64,000 nucleotides of DNA from Commensalibacter intestini A911 (lineage in GTDB: Bacteria > Pseudomonadota > Alphaproteobacteria > Acetobacterales > Acetobacteraceae), in the NCBI RefSeq assembly GCF_000231445.1, contig NZ_AGFR01000003.1, positions 496,001-560,000 of the forward strand, read 5' to 3'. Shown here in pieces: positions 34,923 to 47,281 of this stretch. Below the pieces are notes generated by a model, which saw only the letters and a list, made by a program, of their open reading frames with translations, was not told where the DNA came from and did not search any database. Positions within the stretch are counted from its first letter, which is position 1. Each line of letters starts with the position of its first letter. The position numbers and the translations under genes are program-made.

Positions 34923-37802
34923 TTATTCTAAATAATGTTTTTTCTCTAAAATTGGTTTTAAAAATTTCCCTGTATAACTTGCTTTGACTTTAGCGATATC
35001 TTCTGGGGTGCCAGTGGCGACGATTTGACCGCCACCATTTCCACCTTCAGGCCCAAGATCAATGACCCAGTCCGCAGTTTTGATGACCTCTAAGTTATGT
35101 TCAATGACAATGATCGTATTGCCTTGCTCGACCAAAGCATGAAGCACTTCTAGTAGTTTTCTTACGTCTTCGGTATGCAGTCCCGTTGTGGGCTCATCTA
35201 AAATATACAAAGTTCGTCCTGTGGCGCGACGGGTGAGCTCTTTGGAAAGTTTTATCCGTTGGGCTTCTCCTCCTGACAGAGTGGTGGCTTGTTGCCCAAG
35301 GTGGATATAGCCAAGGCCAACTTGTTTTAGGATATTGAGACGATCATAAATGCGAGGGGCTGCTTCAAATAACGGAACCGCTTCATCAACAGATAAATTT
35401 AAAATATCTGCAATAGAGTGGCCTTTGAATTTAATGTCTAATGTTTCTCGATTATATCTCGCACCCTTACAAGCATCACAAGTCACAAACATGTCAGGCA
35501 AGAAATGCATTTCAATTTTAATAACGCCATCGCCTTGGCACGCCTCGCATCGTCCGCCTTTGACGTTAAAGGAAAAACGTCCTGGCTTATATCCTCTGGC
35601 ACGACTTTCGGGTAATTCAGCAAACCATTCACGAATAGGGGTAAATAAGTCTGTATAAGTTGCAGGATTAGATCTTGGCGTGCGACCAATAGGGGATTGA
35701 TCAATATCAATAATTTTATCGAGATGCTCCAGCCCTTTGATATTTTTATAAGGGGAAGGAACCATATTCGATTTCATAAGTTGTCGAGATAGAGCTTTGT
35801 ATAAAGTATCAATAATAAGCGTTGATTTTCCACCACCAGAAACACCTGTTACAGCAATAAAGGTGCCTAATGGAAAATCAACACTAACATCTTTGAGGTT
35901 GTTCCCCGTTGCACCAGAAAGTGTTAATAGTTGTTTTTTGTTAAACTTGCGGCGTTTTCTAGGAACTGGAATATATTTTCGACCACTTAAGTAATCTCCC
36001 GTAAGGCTTTTGGGGTTTGCTTCAACTTCTGTAGGAGTTCCAATCGCAACCACATTACCGCCTAAAATTCCAGCACCAGGCCCCATATCGATTAAATAAT
36101 CAGAAGCCTTGATGGTATCTTCGTCATGTTCAACAACAATAAGCGTGTTACCAAGACCTTTAAGGCGTTCCAAAGTGCCTAATAAGCGTTCATTATCACG
36201 TTGATGTAGTCCAATTGAAGGTTCATCAAGCACATAAAGAACACCCGTTAAGCCAGATCCAATTTGGCTGGCCAAGCGAATACGTTGGCTTTCTCCGCCT
36301 GATAAGGTTGCTGAACCACGAGAAAGCGTTAAATAGTCTAAACCTACATCATTTAAGAAATGTAAGCGTTCTATGATTTCTCGTAAAATTCGATGCGCAA
36401 TTTCTGCTTTTTGTGGCGTGAGGGTTGATTCAATACTGGAAAACCAATCAAGAGCTTGCTGAATAGGGAGTTCTGAAATTTCAGCAATATTCTTTTGATC
36501 GATTTTAACGCATAAAGCTTCTGGTTTTAATCGTGCGCCATGACAAGTATGGCAAGGATAATCTGCACGATATTTATTGAGTTCTTCTTTTACAGAATAG
36601 CTGTCGGTGGCGTTATATCGTTTTTCAAGGTTACGAATGACGCCTTCAAAAGGGTGATTGAGCGTATAGGACTGTTTTTCATCATGATATGTAATAGGAA
36701 TTTCTTCAGTGGAGCCATGTAGAATAATTTCTTGAACGGCTTCTGGAATTTTCTCCCAAGGTGTATCGAGATCAAATTTAAAGTGCTTTGCAATACTTTC
36801 CAAGGCTTGTTGGTAATACGGAAGAGAGCTATTGCTCCACGGCAAAATAGCACCTTTTTTAAGGGATATAGAGGTGTTTGGAATAATAAGTTGTGGATCA
36901 AAGAAGCTCTCTGTGCCAATACCATCACAGGCAGGGCATGCACCTTGTGGGGCATTAAAAGAGAATAAGCGTGGCTCGATTTCTTCGAGGGTAAAACCAC
37001 TTTCAGGGCAAGAGTAACGCGCAGAGAAACTCAAGGTTAGAGGTTGCTTTTCTTCACCCTCGCGCAAAACCTCTTCAACGCTAGCTAATCCATCGGATAA
37101 AGAAAGAGCAATTTCAAAACTATCCGCTAATCGTCCTTCAATATCGGTTTTAATAACAACACGATCTACAATAACTTCAATAGTATGTTTAATTTTTCGG
37201 TTTAGATTAGGAACATCGCCAATATCGTATAAAGTTCCGTCTACTTTAACACGCGTAAAGCCTTTGCGCTGTAATTCAGCCAGTTCCTTTTTATATTCTC
37301 CTTTACGAGCTCGAACAACAGGGGCCAGCAACATTAACCGTGTTTTTTCAGGTAACTCCATAACACGATCAACCATCTGGCTGACGGTTTGTGCTTCAAT
37401 AGGTAATCCTGTGGCAGGAGAATAAGGTGTTCCAGCTCTTGCCCAAAGCAAGCGCATATAATCATGAATTTCGGTAATGGTTCCGACGGTGGATCTTGGG
37501 TTTTTAGAGGTTGTTTTTTGTTCAATTGAAATTGCAGGAGATAAGCCTTCAATCGATTCAACATCAGGTTTTCCCATAAGTTCCAAAAATTGACGTGCAT
37601 AGGCTGAAAGGCTTTCAACGTAGCGACGTTGTCCTTCGGCATAAATTGTATCAAATGCCAGAGAGGATTTGCCTGAACCTGATAATCCCGTAATCACCGT
37701 TAATTGGTGTTTAGGAATATTCACGTCAATATTTTTTAAATTATGAACTTTTGCACCTCTGACAATTAATGTTGTAAGAGGTGAGGGAGAGGTTTTATTC
37801 AT
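34923..37802 (-). CDS. uvrA: UvrABC excinuclease subunit A
   Basis: 959-residue nucleotide-excision-repair damage sensor. It has two ABC ATPase halves: Walker [10 protein letters not shown] near residue 40 and GVSGGGKST near 655, with ABC signatures LSGGESQRI and LSGGEAQRI. Zinc-finger cysteines are in CPACDGIG and in CEACQGDG with CDACKGARY. The length and motif order are standard. It is upstream of the acetyltransferase gene. Confidence 0.97.
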   Translation of the reverse strand: MNKTSPSPLTTLIVRGAKVHNLKNIDVNIPKHQLTVITGLSGSGKSSLAFDTIYAEGQRRYVESLSAYARQFLELMGKPDVESIEGLSPAISIEQKTTSKNPRSTVGTITEIHDYMRLLWARAGTPYSPATGLPIEAQTVSQMVDRVMELPEKTRLMLLAPVVRARKGEYKKELAELQRKGFTRVKVDGTLYDIGDVPNLNRKIKHTIEVIVDRVVIKTDIEGRLADSFEIALSLSDGLASVEEVLREGEEKQPLTLSFSARYSCPESGFTLEEIEPRLFSFNAPQGACPACDGIGTESFFDPQLIIPNTSISLKKGAILPWSNSSLPYYQQALESIAKHFKFDLDTPWEKIPEAVQEIILHGSTEEIPITYHDEKQSYTLNHPFEGVIRNLEKRYNATDSYSVKEELNKYRADYPCHTCHGARLKPEALCVKIDQKNIAEISELPIQQALDWFSSIESTLTPQKAEIAHRILREIIERLHFLNDVGLDYLTLSRGSATLSGGESQRIRLASQIGSGLTGVLYVLDEPSIGLHQRDNERLLGTLERLKGLGNTLIVVEHDEDTIKASDYLIDMGPGAGILGGNVVAIGTPTEVEANPKSLTGDYLSGRKYIPVPRKRRKFNKKQLLTLSGATGNNLKDVSVDFPLGTFIAVTGVSGGGKSTLIIDTLYKALSRQLMKSNMVPSPYKNIKGLEHLDKIIDIDQSPIGRTPRSNPATYTDLFTPIREWFAELPESRARGYKPGRFSFNVKGGRCEACQGDGVIKIEMHFLPDMFVTCDACKGARYNRETLDIKFKGHSIADILNLSVDEAVPLFEAAPRIYDRLNILKQVGLGYIHLGQQATTLSGGEAQRIKLSKELTRRATGRTLYILDEPTTGLHTEDVRKLLEVLHALVEQGNTIIVIEHNLEVIKTADWVIDLGPEGGNGGGQIVATGTPEDIAKVKASYTGKFLKPILEKKHYLE

Positions 37803-37890
37803 GATGACTTTGTTTTAAGTTAAAGATAGGATGATCTTAATATAACTTAAAATAAAAATCATGTTTTGTTTTGAGTAAATTTAGGCTTTG

Positions 37891-38667
37891 TTATTTTTTG
37901 ATGGCTACGATTTCCATACCCATGCCGTATCTTTCGCTAACACCATAACGAACAGGGATAAAACCACATTCATTTAATAAACTATATAATCTTGATCTGG
38001 AAAAATTATGGTAGTGTTCCATTTCACTCCAATAATAGTTAATGTTTTGAGCATCACGCACTTTCCAAATAATTGTTTCAGAATTTGGTAAAGAAAGAAA
38101 TAATACGCCTTTATCTTTTAGTAGTGCATGACATTTTTGTAAGATTTCTTTGGGGTAAGGAATGTGTTCTAAAACATCAGCCATACTAATCACAGAAAGA
38201 GGATCATCAGTATCAACATCAAGTAAATTTACTTTATAAGCATCAACACCATATGATTTGAGTTGTTTTACATTGTCTTCACGTAAGTCAATACCAATAG
38301 GTTTAAAGCCATATTCATAAGCCGTAAATAGTAATGAACCATTTCCAAATCCTACATCTAACCATGCACCGTGATTTTGATATGGGAGTACTTTATCAAT
38401 CATTCTTGCTGATACAAGTCGTTGTTGTTCAATTTGGTATCCAACTTGTTGTTCTGGATTAGTGCCTTTGAACAAAATCTCAAGAGCTTCATCTGTATAG
38501 TATCCTTCTCTAAAGACATGCTTACAAGAGTCACAAGATAGCCAGATCATTTGTGTTGATAATGGAGCAAGCCATCTTTTGTGATGTTGGCAGTTTTCAT
38601 TGCGGATAGTTTGAAGTTTCGTGCTGTTACAAAGGGGGCAGTGTGTATATTTGGTAAGATCTTGCAT
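37891..38667 (-). CDS. SAM-dependent methyltransferase with N-terminal zinc-ribbon
   Basis: 258 residues. The N-terminal CPLC (about 10-13) and CDSC (about 45-48) pairs suggest a zinc-binding module. The Rossmann-like methyltransferase core has WLDVGFGNGSLL (SAM-binding) and SMADVLEHIPYP. This architecture is seen in C-methyltransferases and carbohydrate-modifying methyltransferases. The substrate is unknown. It appears to be a single gene. Confidence 0.75.
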   Translation of the reverse strand: MQDLTKYTHCPLCNSTKLQTIRNENCQHHKRWLAPLSTQMIWLSCDSCKHVFREGYYTDEALEILFKGTNPEQQVGYQIEQQRLVSARMIDKVLPYQNHGAWLDVGFGNGSLLFTAYEYGFKPIGIDLREDNVKQLKSYGVDAYKVNLLDVDTDDPLSVISMADVLEHIPYPKEILQKCHALLKDKGVLFLSLPNSETIIWKVRDAQNINYYWSEMEHYHNFSRSRLYSLLNECGFIPVRYGVSERYGMGMEIVAIKK

Positions 38668-38882
38668 GTCTTGATAATACTTAATAAGTTGATTGACAGT
38701 TCGTAGTAGTTATGATGCTAGTGATTATTACAAATTCTCATGATTATTACAAAATAAAAAATAATTAAAATTAGTTATATATCTTTTAATAAAATTATTA
38801 AAACTTTTGAAGTCGTATGAAAAACAGTATAAAGAAGAATAAGTGATTTTATTAGATCTTGCAAAATAAGGTAATAAAGAAG

Positions 38883-39407
38883 ATGGCTGGTAGTGTTAAT
38901 AAAGTGATTTTGGTTGGTAACTTGGGTAAAGATCCTGATGTCCGTACTACTCAGATGGGAACTAAAGTTGTTAATTTAACATTGGCAACCAGTGATACAT
39001 GGAATGACCGTCAAACGGGTGAACGTAAAGAAAATACAGAGTGGCATCGTGTGGTTATTTTTAATGAGCGTTTAGCTGATGTCGCCGAAAAATATTTGCG
39101 TAAAGGCCGTAAGGTTTTTATTGAGGGGCAATTGAAAACACGGAAATGGACCGATCAACAAGGGATGGAACGTTATACAACAGAAGTTGTGGTCGATCGT
39201 TTCCGTGGAGAGTTAGTGTTGCTAGATAGCAATCGTAGTGGTGGTGATGATATGGGGTATGGCGATGATTATGGGGCGTCTGCACCGATGGCACCAGCAT
39301 CACGCCCCGCAATGTCTGCTCCATCTGCACCTAGTAAAAGTGCTGGCGGTGGCTGGGATTCTTCTATGCCAGGACATAATGATTTAGACGACGAAATTCC
39401 ATTCTAA
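38883..39407 (+). CDS. ssb: Single-stranded DNA-binding protein
   Basis: 174 residues from the ATG at 38883. A TTG-started version would be 8 residues longer. It has an OB-fold ([45 protein letters not shown]), a flexible Gly/Ala/Pro/Ser-rich linker and the acidic tail DDEIPF that recruits repair and replication proteins. It functions in replication, recombination and repair. Confidence 0.96.
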   Translation: MAGSVNKVILVGNLGKDPDVRTTQMGTKVVNLTLATSDTWNDRQTGERKENTEWHRVVIFNERLADVAEKYLRKGRKVFIEGQLKTRKWTDQQGMERYTTEVVVDRFRGELVLLDSNRSGGDDMGYGDDYGASAPMAPASRPAMSAPSAPSKSAGGGWDSSMPGHNDLDDEIPF

Positions 39408-39533
39408 ATGTATTAATGGTTGGGTTTAATGTTTGGTTAAAGCCTTTTTATTTTGATAAAAAAATTATATATTGAAGAGCGTATTATTATGGTAAATTTA
39501 TTTTTGGTATAACGTCAGGTAAAGTATAATAAT

Positions 39534-39875
39534 ATGTTCTTTGTATGTCTTTTCCTTTCCTTTTTTGTGGTTGTAGCTTTGCTTTTTAAGCATGGCAGAA
39601 GTAGGTATAAAGGGTTAGTAACGCTTACAATTTTTATGATTATGGCTGGGATGACGTGTTGGGCTTATCATGATGTTAACTTCCAAGTGGGGTATTTCTC
39701 AGTTACATATAAAAGTAGTGCTTTTAATGCGGTAGTTAACCAACCTATAGTTTGGACTATAGGAATGTCTCTTCTTATTTTATCTGTTCCTTGCACTTTA
39801 TTTTGTATGCTCAGTAAGCCTAAAAAAATTGAAGAAATTGATAAATTATTAGAAGATCAAGATGATATAGATTAG
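39534..39875 (+). CDS. Small inner-membrane protein of unknown function
   Basis: 113 residues with three predicted membrane helices (about 1-20, 27-46 and 72-95) and an acidic C-terminal tail (EEIDKLLEDQDDID). No family is recognised. The next gene starts only 10 bases later on the same strand, so they may be cotranscribed. Confidence 0.6.
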   Translation: MFFVCLFLSFFVVVALLFKHGRSRYKGLVTLTIFMIMAGMTCWAYHDVNFQVGYFSVTYKSSAFNAVVNQPIVWTIGMSLLILSVPCTLFCMLSKPKKIEEIDKLLEDQDDID

Positions 39876-39885
39876 GATAGTTAAA

Positions 39886-40350
39886 ATGATTTTAGGACAT
39901 ATTCATACGCAACTTCCTTTTGCATTGCCTGAGGTTTTACAAAAAAGTTTAGACTTTCTTAGTCATTTAGATTTGCAGATTTTATCACCTGGTAAAATTG
40001 AGATTGATGGCGATAAAGTTTTTGCGGAGGTTGTTGATACAACGACGCATTTAAAGGAAGAGTCTAAACCAGAAAGTCATCAGAAATACATTGATATTCA
40101 CTATTTGGTTTCAGGAAAAGAATATATTGGTACGGTTATTGATACAAAAGATAACCCTATTTATAAGGCTTTTGCTCCAGGAAAAGACATTCAGTTTTAT
40201 GAATATGTAAAGCATGAGACATTTGTTGAATTGTTTCCAGGGAGTTATGTAATCTTATTTCCTCAAGATATCCATAGACCTTGTTGCTGCCTTACAGAGC
40301 CTGTTTCTATTCGTAAAATTATTGTAAAAATTGCAGTTAGTGAAATCTAG
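39886..40350 (+). CDS. YhcH/YjgK/YiaL (DUF386) family protein
   Basis: 154-residue cupin-like protein of the YhcH/EbgC family, which is often found with sialic acid or other sugar-acid catabolism. The conserved block SHQKYIDIHYLVSGKEYIG and the metal-type FPQDIHRPCC are present. No sugar-catabolic neighbour is seen, so the substrate is unknown. It is 10 bases after the membrane protein gene. Confidence 0.82.
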   Translation: MILGHIHTQLPFALPEVLQKSLDFLSHLDLQILSPGKIEIDGDKVFAEVVDTTTHLKEESKPESHQKYIDIHYLVSGKEYIGTVIDTKDNPIYKAFAPGKDIQFYEYVKHETFVELFPGSYVILFPQDIHRPCCCLTEPVSIRKIIVKIAVSEI

Positions 40351-40355
40351 ATTGT

Positions 40356-40380
40356 CCAGAGACTAACTATTAGTCTCTGG
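40356..40380. terminator. Hairpin between convergent genes
   Basis: Perfect 11-bp stem CCAGAGACTAA/TTAGTCTCTGG with a 3-base loop, between the YhcH-like gene and gadC. Confidence 0.6.
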
Positions 40381-40391
40381 TAAGTATTTAT

Positions 40392-41936
40392 TTATTTACT
40401 ATCAGAACTAATATTATCATTATTTATTGTATGATGTGTTGCTCTTGCGCGAGGATGGACAAAATAATGTCCGACAGGCGCATTGTGGCTTTTGATATGA
40501 ACCAAGGTTGCATTGATGGTTTTTCCTTCTTTTTTATGGAATGCATAAATAATAAAAGGAATAGCAACAACAATGATAAAGCTTATTGTTAATAGCGTTA
40601 AGTATGAGTGTACACTTGTTTCTGCTACAGAGCTAGGTGGAATAAAGGAAACAATAAAAGCAATCATAGAGGTTATAAAACCAACTGTAGCTACGATAAT
40701 TTTAGTTACATTTCCACCTGGAATATTAAATACACGTTTTTTCTCAGATTGTTTGCGCACTAATTGAATGTATCCAAGGAAAAGTAAGAAATAACCACAT
40801 AGATAAATCAATACGGTTAATGTCAAAGCAATTAAGAAAGACATATTATTACCACCACTGGTATTGGTGAAAATAATTAAAGCAACAGTGGTAATTAATA
40901 ATTGTGAAATCACTAATGCAACAGGCACGTCGTGTTTGTTTACTTTATTAAAAGCATGGGGCAATATGCCTTTTTGTGCCGTCACATACATTCCTCTTGA
41001 TGGGCCCACAATCCAAGATGCAATTTCAGCCAATACACCGAGCATTAATAAGGCAGCAATAATACGAACAAACCACTCAAAACTTGCACCGTAATGGGTA
41101 ACCAAGACTTTAAATGTTTGGACAACACCAGCAGAGAGATTAATTTCATCATGAGGAATAACCGCAGCAACCGATAGCCCTCCAATGGAACTTAAACAAA
41201 TAGCTGCAATCATTAACAAGAAAATTGCCATTGGATAATCACGACCTGGATTTTTCATTTCGTTCACGTGTGTCGCAGATGCTTCAACACCCATATAGCT
41301 TAGAATAAAAGCCACAAAGACCACTAAAGTCCCAATTTTGCTAAAGTCAGGGAAAAATGTAGATGCATTCATTTGAATGGCTAGTGGCGCACCGCTCATT
41401 AAATATCCGATCGCAAGACAAACAAGTACGATGGCTGGGAATAAAATACCAGCAAAAAATCCAGCTTTTGCAATACGTGCTGTATATTTCGTGCCATTAA
41501 ATTGTGTTAGAGCCAAGCCCCATAAAATGATTAATCCAGCAATTGTTTTAAGAATTGGATCAGTATTTAACTCTGGCCATTTTAAAATATAGGAAAGGGC
41601 ACCAAGAACAAAGTAGAGCATTGGAATAAAACCAATGGCAATTTGTAAATATGCAAAAGAAATTGCTGCAAATCCCCATCGTTCCCCAAGGGTATTAGAG
41701 ACCCAAGCAAAAATGCCACCTTCGTCCCATCCTTCTACAGTGGCCATTTCAGCGGCACATAACCCAACAGGAATGAACCATAAGATTCCACCTAAGAGTA
41801 AAAAGAATATTAGGCTAAATCCAGAAGTTGCAAAAGTTGGATATTCGTAGACGGCCATTACCATGGATGCGGTAATGGCAAAGAAACCTAACATTGAGAG
41901 TTGTTTTGCAGGAGCATTTGTTTTGACATCAGACAT
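40392..41936 (-). CDS. gadC: Glutamate:GABA antiporter
   Basis: 514-residue amino-acid/polyamine (APC) transporter with about 12 membrane helices. It imports glutamate and exports GABA, so that decarboxylation consumes cytoplasmic protons. Signatures include [15 protein letters not shown], the [20 protein letters not shown] segment near the first helices, and a C-terminal tail with His that resembles the pH plug of E. coli GadC. It lies 77 bases downstream of gadB on the same strand. Confidence 0.92.
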   Translation of the reverse strand: MSDVKTNAPAKQLSMLGFFAITASMVMAVYEYPTFATSGFSLIFFLLLGGILWFIPVGLCAAEMATVEGWDEGGIFAWVSNTLGERWGFAAISFAYLQIAIGFIPMLYFVLGALSYILKWPELNTDPILKTIAGLIILWGLALTQFNGTKYTARIAKAGFFAGILFPAIVLVCLAIGYLMSGAPLAIQMNASTFFPDFSKIGTLVVFVAFILSYMGVEASATHVNEMKNPGRDYPMAIFLLMIAAICLSSIGGLSVAAVIPHDEINLSAGVVQTFKVLVTHYGASFEWFVRIIAALLMLGVLAEIASWIVGPSRGMYVTAQKGILPHAFNKVNKHDVPVALVISQLLITTVALIIFTNTSGGNNMSFLIALTLTVLIYLCGYFLLFLGYIQLVRKQSEKKRVFNIPGGNVTKIIVATVGFITSMIAFIVSFIPPSSVAETSVHSYLTLLTISFIIVVAIPFIIYAFHKKEGKTINATLVHIKSHNAPVGHYFVHPRARATHHTINNDNISSDSK

Positions 41937-42013
41937 AACAGTTCCTAAACAGACAATATATAGAGTGTTGATGTCTATATATTGTCGTGAGAGATTTCAA
42001 AAATGTCGAAATA

Positions 42014-43405
42014 CTAGCCGTGATTAAATCCACTAGCTTCTTTTGCTGTTAATGGATTGCTTATGGGATGTTTTTTGAAATAATCCAATGCACGTTTAAT
42101 ATCGCCGATGAGGAGTTCAGCTAAATCACGACTGACTCCGTGACGTACTAAAATGCGTTGAATGACGAGGTCTTGGCGGTTTGCAGGCATAGAATAAGCA
42201 GGAACTTGCCAACCACGACTGCGTAATCTATCTGCTAGGTCAAATAGAGTATACCCATCGCCTTGTCCTTCCTTGAGTTTCCAAGCAAGAGCAGGAATTC
42301 CTTTGTCGCTGCTGCCATCAAATAGGATTTCAAATGGGCCAATTTCAGCAATAGATTTAGCAAGATATTGTGCGGTTTCATAACAATGATTATGAATTTT
42401 TGCATAGCCTTCTTTGCCAAGGCGTAGGAAATTATAATATTGAGCAATAATTTGACCGCCAGGACGAGAGAAATTTAAAGCAAAGGTAGGCATGTTGCCA
42501 CCTAGATAATTGACATTAAAAATTAACTCTTCTGGTAAATCAGTTGCTTCACGCCAAATAACCCAGCCAGAACCCAGAGGTGCTAGTCCGAATTTATGTC
42601 CAGATGCATTGATAGATTTAACGCGAGGAAGCTTAAAATCCCATTCAATGTCAGGGGCACAGAAGGGGGCTAAGAAGCCACCACTTGCACCATCAACATG
42701 GATCGGAATATCTAAACCTGTTTCTTTTTGTAATTTGTCTAAAGCATCACTGACAGCTTTTACAGGTTCATATTGGCAAGTAAAAGTAACACCTAGTGTA
42801 GGGATAACCCCAATTGTATTTTCATCAACCCTTTTAAGAACTTCTTCTGGGTTCATGATTAAACGATCGCCTTCGAGTGGGATCTCACGGATTTCAACGT
42901 CAAAATAACGAGCAAATTTATGCCAACAAATTTGAACTGGGCCACATACAAAATTTGGTTTATCAGCAGTTTTACCCGCAGCTAAACGTTTTTTACGCCA
43001 TTGCCATTTTAATGCTAAACCACCCAACATTGCGGCTTCAGATGAACCGATGGTTGAGCATCCTAATGTTGTTGTAGGAGAAGGAGAATTCCATAAATCT
43101 GCCAACATATGTACGCATCGAGCTTCAATTTCGGCAGTTTGAGGATATTCGTCTTTATCAATCATGTTTTTATCAATGGATAGATCCATTAAATCACGAA
43201 TTTCATCATCTACCCATGTTTGGCAAAAGGTTGCTAAATTTTGACGAGAATTCCCATCCAACATTAACTCATCACGAATAGCATTGAAAATATTATTTGG
43301 ATTTTGCTCATTCGTTGGAAATTTAGTTTTTGGTAATGAAGATGAGAGCTCAATAGAGGCATAGACGTCATCTAATGCATTAGGTTTGGTTGTTTTATCT
43401 GTCAT
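42014..43405 (-). CDS. gadB: Glutamate decarboxylase
   Basis: 463-residue PLP enzyme that makes GABA from glutamate. The PLP-binding lysine lies in [14 protein letters not shown], preceded by [13 protein letters not shown]. The N-terminal region and C-terminal [14 protein letters not shown] fit bacterial GadA/GadB. With gadC downstream it forms the acid-resistance pair, useful to a bacterium living in its own acetic acid or in an acidic insect gut. Confidence 0.96.
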   Translation of the reverse strand: MTDKTTKPNALDDVYASIELSSSLPKTKFPTNEQNPNNIFNAIRDELMLDGNSRQNLATFCQTWVDDEIRDLMDLSIDKNMIDKDEYPQTAEIEARCVHMLADLWNSPSPTTTLGCSTIGSSEAAMLGGLALKWQWRKKRLAAGKTADKPNFVCGPVQICWHKFARYFDVEIREIPLEGDRLIMNPEEVLKRVDENTIGVIPTLGVTFTCQYEPVKAVSDALDKLQKETGLDIPIHVDGASGGFLAPFCAPDIEWDFKLPRVKSINASGHKFGLAPLGSGWVIWREATDLPEELIFNVNYLGGNMPTFALNFSRPGGQIIAQYYNFLRLGKEGYAKIHNHCYETAQYLAKSIAEIGPFEILFDGSSDKGIPALAWKLKEGQGDGYTLFDLADRLRSRGWQVPAYSMPANRQDLVIQRILVRHGVSRDLAELLIGDIKRALDYFKKHPISNPLTAKEASGFNHG

Positions 43406-43939
43406 TGAATGTATCCTTTTTAAAAGTATTTATAAAATATTCACTATCTATTAACTTTTAATTAATTAATGATTTCATACATTATGAATAGTTTTAGTAT
43501 ATGACTTTTTATTCAAATTTAAATATTTAAATAAATTTATTGATAAATATTTGGTATGTTTTGTTATTAAATTAATTATTATGATTGGTTATTCATAAAT
43601 AATAATTTAGATGTTTATTTGTTTTTAAAATAAAATGATATAAATCATATTAGAGTTTATATATTTTGAATAGACCGATCAAATAGACGGAGACTTTATC
43701 GTTTACTCTTTATAATTGTGAAGTCTTACTTGTCTTTTTTCGATAAAAAAATTATAGTTAAAAGCTATTGATGATCGTTTTTATATAGAGTGTTTGTCTC
43801 GTTTAATGGCTTTTTGTTTACATTGATTTTAGTGAACAGTTTAAGTGGCTTATATTCGTATTTAAATATTTTATTATAAAATCTTGATCTATTTTAAAAT
43901 TTTGATTTGTAATAATTGCAATTAAATACTGGATCTACC
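43406..43939. other. About 530-bp intergenic region between gadB and gyrA
   Basis: Extremely AT-rich divergent region containing both promoters. Palindromic AT tracts such as TTAATTAATTAA occur, but I recognise no defined operator, small RNA or ORF. Confidence 0.6.
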
Positions 43940-46729
43940 TTGACCGATTTGCCAGAAAATACTCTTCCTCCGTTGACTGATATTGTTCCCGTAACCGTAG
44001 AAGAGGAAATGCAAACCTCCTACTTGGCTTATGCCATGTCAGTTATTGTCAGTCGTGCTTTGCCAGATGTGCGTGATGGATTAAAACCTGTTCATCGTCG
44101 TATTTTATATTCTATGTTTGAAAGCGGTCTAACTGCTGACAAGCCGTATCGTAAGTCTGCACGTGCGGTTGGGGATGTGATGAGTAAATATCACCCTCAT
44201 GGTGACTCATCTATTTACGATGCAATGGTGCGTATGGCGCAACATTGGTCAATGCGCGTGCGCTTGGTCGATGGGCAAGGGAACTTTGGATCTGTTGATG
44301 GTGATTCTCCTGCTGCGATGCGTTATACCGAAGCACGTTTGGGAAAGCCAGCAACCTTTTTGTTGGAAGATATTAATCAAGATACGGTTGATTTTCAGGC
44401 AAACTATGACGAGACTGAAGAAGAGCCTGTTATCCTTCCCGCAACTTATCCTAATTTATTGATTAACGGTGCATCTGGGATTGCTGTTGGGATGGCAACA
44501 AATATTCCAACACATAACCCTACTGAAATTATTGATGCGACGTTGGCACTGATTGAAAATCCAGAGATGGATTTACCAGAATTGATGCAAATTGTAACGG
44601 GGCCTGACTTTCCTACTGGTGGGATTATCTTAGGTCGCTCTGGTATTCGTAGTGCTTATGCTACGGGTAGAGGTTCAGTCTTAATTCGTGGTCGTGCGAA
44701 TATTGAAGAAATTCGAAAAGATCGCCAAGCAATTATTATTACAGAAATTCCTTATCAAGTTAATAAAGCAACCTTACAAGAAAAAATTGCTGAGCTCGTT
44801 CGTGCTAAGCAAATTGAAGGTGTGTCTGACATTCGCGACGAGAGCGATCGTTCAGGAATGCGAATTGTTATTGAGATTAAACGTGATGCAACACCAGATG
44901 TTGTTTTAAATCAACTTTATCGCTTTACGCAGCTACAAACGTCATTTGGCGTGAATATGTTAGCGCTAAATAATGGTAAGCCTCAGCTCTTAGGATTGAA
45001 AGATGCGTTAACAGCATTTATTACGTTCCGTGAAGAAGTAATTTTACGTCGTGCAAGATATGAGTTGAATAAAGCAAGAGACCGCGCTCATTTATTGCTT
45101 GGCTTAATGTTAGCAGTAGCTAATATTGATGAAGTGATCGCGTTAATTCGTTCTGCACCGGATTCAGCCACAGCACGTGAACAGTTAATGCAACGCTCTT
45201 GGCCAGCAGCTGATATTCAGTCTTATTTAGATTTAATTCAAGATGATGGTAATATTCTTGAAGATGGACGTGTTTATCTGAGCGAAACACAAGTCCGCGG
45301 TATTTTAGAACTGCGTTTACAACGCTTAACAGGTCTAGAACGTGAAAAAATCCAAAGCGAATTAATTGAAGTTTCAAAGCGTATTGAAGAATTATTAGAA
45401 ATTATTGCTAGCCATATTCGTCGTATGGAAATTATGCGTGATGAGTTATTGCGTGTTCGTGGAGAAATTGGATGCCCACGTGCGACTGAGATTGTGGATT
45501 ATGAAGGCGATCAAACTGATGAAAGTTTGATTGAGCCAGGTCAAATGGTCGTTACGATTACCAGAGATGGCTTTATTAAACGTACGTCTTTGGAAACCTT
45601 TAGATCTCAAAATAGAGGTGGTCGTGGACGTAAAGGTGCAGGTAGAAGAGGGGACGATATTATTACACGTTCCTTTAATGCCCATACGCACCAATGGGTT
45701 ATTTTCTTCTCTTCAGGTGGTAAAGCATATCGTGCAAAAGTTTGGCATTTACCAGAAGCCAGTGCAACTTCTAAAGGTCGTGCTTTGGTGAACTTGTTGC
45801 CTGATTTAGGTGGGGATGAAATTACAGCCGTATTGCCGTTGCCTCAAGACGAGGAAATGTGGTCAAACCTTCACCTTGTCTTTGCGACTTCTAAAGGTGG
45901 TGTTAGACGTAACCGTTTAAGTGATTTTGGTAATATTCGTTCATCAGGTTTAATTGCAATGAAATTAGATGAAGATGAACGTCTAATCGGAGTTGCGACT
46001 TGTCGTGAGGGGCAGGATATCTTCCTTGCTTCCAAGAAAGGGCGTGCGGTTCGTTTCCAAATTACAGATGATACCGTCAGAGTCTTTGCTGGTCGTGCAA
46101 GTACGGGTGTAAGAGGTATCCGTTTGGCAGAAGGGGATGAGGTAATGTCTCTTTGTGTCCTAAATCACGTTGATGCGTCGGTTGCTGAAAGATCTACTTA
46201 TATACGTTATAGTAATGCAAAGCGTCGGGCAGAAAATGCAGATCCTGAAAATGTTTCAGAAGAAATTGAAGAATCTTTTGAAGCGGAAGAAGAGGACACT
46301 GGCGCAAGTGCAGAATTAACAACTGAACGTTTAAGTGAATTGCAACAATCTGAAGAAATCCTACTAACTGTTACGAATGCTGGTTTTGGTAAGCGTTCTA
46401 CGGCTTATGAATATCGTGTCAGTGGTCGTGGAGGTTTAGGGTTGTCAAATATGAACCTTGCTGGCAGAAATGGTAATGAGATTGTTGCGACATTTGCGGT
46501 TCTTGATAATACAGACGTGATGTTGGTGACGGATAAAGGGCGCTTAATTCGAGTTCCTGTTAATCAAGTTCGTATTACTTCTAGAACCAGTATGGGTGTA
46601 ACTTTATTCCGTATTGATGAAGGCGAGACAGTCAGTAGTGTTTTTCCTGTGATTGATGATTCTGAAGGTGATGAAGATTCTGATGAAATTATTGATCAAG
46701 AAGGTGGCGAGGTTGAAGCTACAGAATGA
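43940..46729 (+). CDS. gyrA: DNA gyrase subunit A
   Basis: About 930-residue type II topoisomerase subunit. The N-terminal cleavage domain has [20 protein letters not shown] and the catalytic-Tyr region MRYTEARL. The quinolone-resistance region reads [19 protein letters not shown] (Ser and Asp unmutated). The C-terminal domain has the GyrA-box-like [12 protein letters not shown] and ends in an acidic tail. No ATG is available: a stop codon directly precedes the TTG at 43916. I prefer the TTG at 43940, giving [14 protein letters not shown], since GyrA relatives begin (M)TDLP-like and GGA lies just upstream. It is coupled to coaD by an ATGA overlap. Confidence 0.95.
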   Translation: MTDLPENTLPPLTDIVPVTVEEEMQTSYLAYAMSVIVSRALPDVRDGLKPVHRRILYSMFESGLTADKPYRKSARAVGDVMSKYHPHGDSSIYDAMVRMAQHWSMRVRLVDGQGNFGSVDGDSPAAMRYTEARLGKPATFLLEDINQDTVDFQANYDETEEEPVILPATYPNLLINGASGIAVGMATNIPTHNPTEIIDATLALIENPEMDLPELMQIVTGPDFPTGGIILGRSGIRSAYATGRGSVLIRGRANIEEIRKDRQAIIITEIPYQVNKATLQEKIAELVRAKQIEGVSDIRDESDRSGMRIVIEIKRDATPDVVLNQLYRFTQLQTSFGVNMLALNNGKPQLLGLKDALTAFITFREEVILRRARYELNKARDRAHLLLGLMLAVANIDEVIALIRSAPDSATAREQLMQRSWPAADIQSYLDLIQDDGNILEDGRVYLSETQVRGILELRLQRLTGLEREKIQSELIEVSKRIEELLEIIASHIRRMEIMRDELLRVRGEIGCPRATEIVDYEGDQTDESLIEPGQMVVTITRDGFIKRTSLETFRSQNRGGRGRKGAGRRGDDIITRSFNAHTHQWVIFFSSGGKAYRAKVWHLPEASATSKGRALVNLLPDLGGDEITAVLPLPQDEEMWSNLHLVFATSKGGVRRNRLSDFGNIRSSGLIAMKLDEDERLIGVATCREGQDIFLASKKGRAVRFQITDDTVRVFAGRASTGVRGIRLAEGDEVMSLCVLNHVDASVAERSTYIRYSNAKRRAENADPENVSEEIEESFEAEEEDTGASAELTTERLSELQQSEEILLTVTNAGFGKRSTAYEYRVSGRGGLGLSNMNLAGRNGNEIVATFAVLDNTDVMLVTDKGRLIRVPVNQVRITSRTSMGVTLFRIDEGETVSSVFPVIDDSEGDEDSDEIIDQEGGEVEATE

Positions 46730-47256
46730 TCAATAAAAAGGAAGTCAAGCGAGTAGGATTTTATCCTGGTACATTTGATCCAATTACAAATGGGCATTTG
46801 GATATTATTAAACGTGCAATTGATTTGGTCGATGAGTTGATTATTGGCGTTGCATTGAATGAAAAAAAACGTCCATTATGGTCTTTGGAAGAGCGTGTTG
46901 CGTGTATTCATGAAGCATTAGCTGAAGAGTTAGGAGAATCCTATCGTTATTTAGAGCATGAAGATTGTTCTATTAAAGTAGTTGGATTTAATAATTTGTT
47001 AGTAGATTCTGTAAAAGAGTATGATGCGAGTGTGATTATTCGAGGTCTGCGTCAAGCAACTGATTTTAATATCGAATTTCAAATGTGTTTGATTAACCAA
47101 CGTTTGGCTCCTGATATTGAGACTATTTTTTTAGTCGCAACGGAGCAGAATCGGAGTATTGCTTCGAGTGTTGTTAAAGAGGTTGCGCAATTAGGGGGGG
47201 ATATTTCTTCTTTTGTGCCTAAGGCAACATTAAGAAAATTTTGTAAATTAAGTTAA
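46726..47256 (+). CDS. coaD: Phosphopantetheine adenylyltransferase
   Basis: 176 residues, slightly long because of an N-terminal MINKKEVK extension. It catalyses the penultimate step of coenzyme A synthesis. The nucleotidyltransferase motif [10 protein letters not shown] and the C-terminal [20 protein letters not shown] are standard. It overlaps gyrA at ATGA and is followed by a cyclophilin gene. Confidence 0.96.
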   Translation: MINKKEVKRVGFYPGTFDPITNGHLDIIKRAIDLVDELIIGVALNEKKRPLWSLEERVACIHEALAEELGESYRYLEHEDCSIKVVGFNNLLVDSVKEYDASVIIRGLRQATDFNIEFQMCLINQRLAPDIETIFLVATEQNRSIASSVVKEVAQLGGDISSFVPKATLRKFCKLS

Positions 47257-47281
47257 CTTTTTATTAAAAAAGAGTAAAAAA

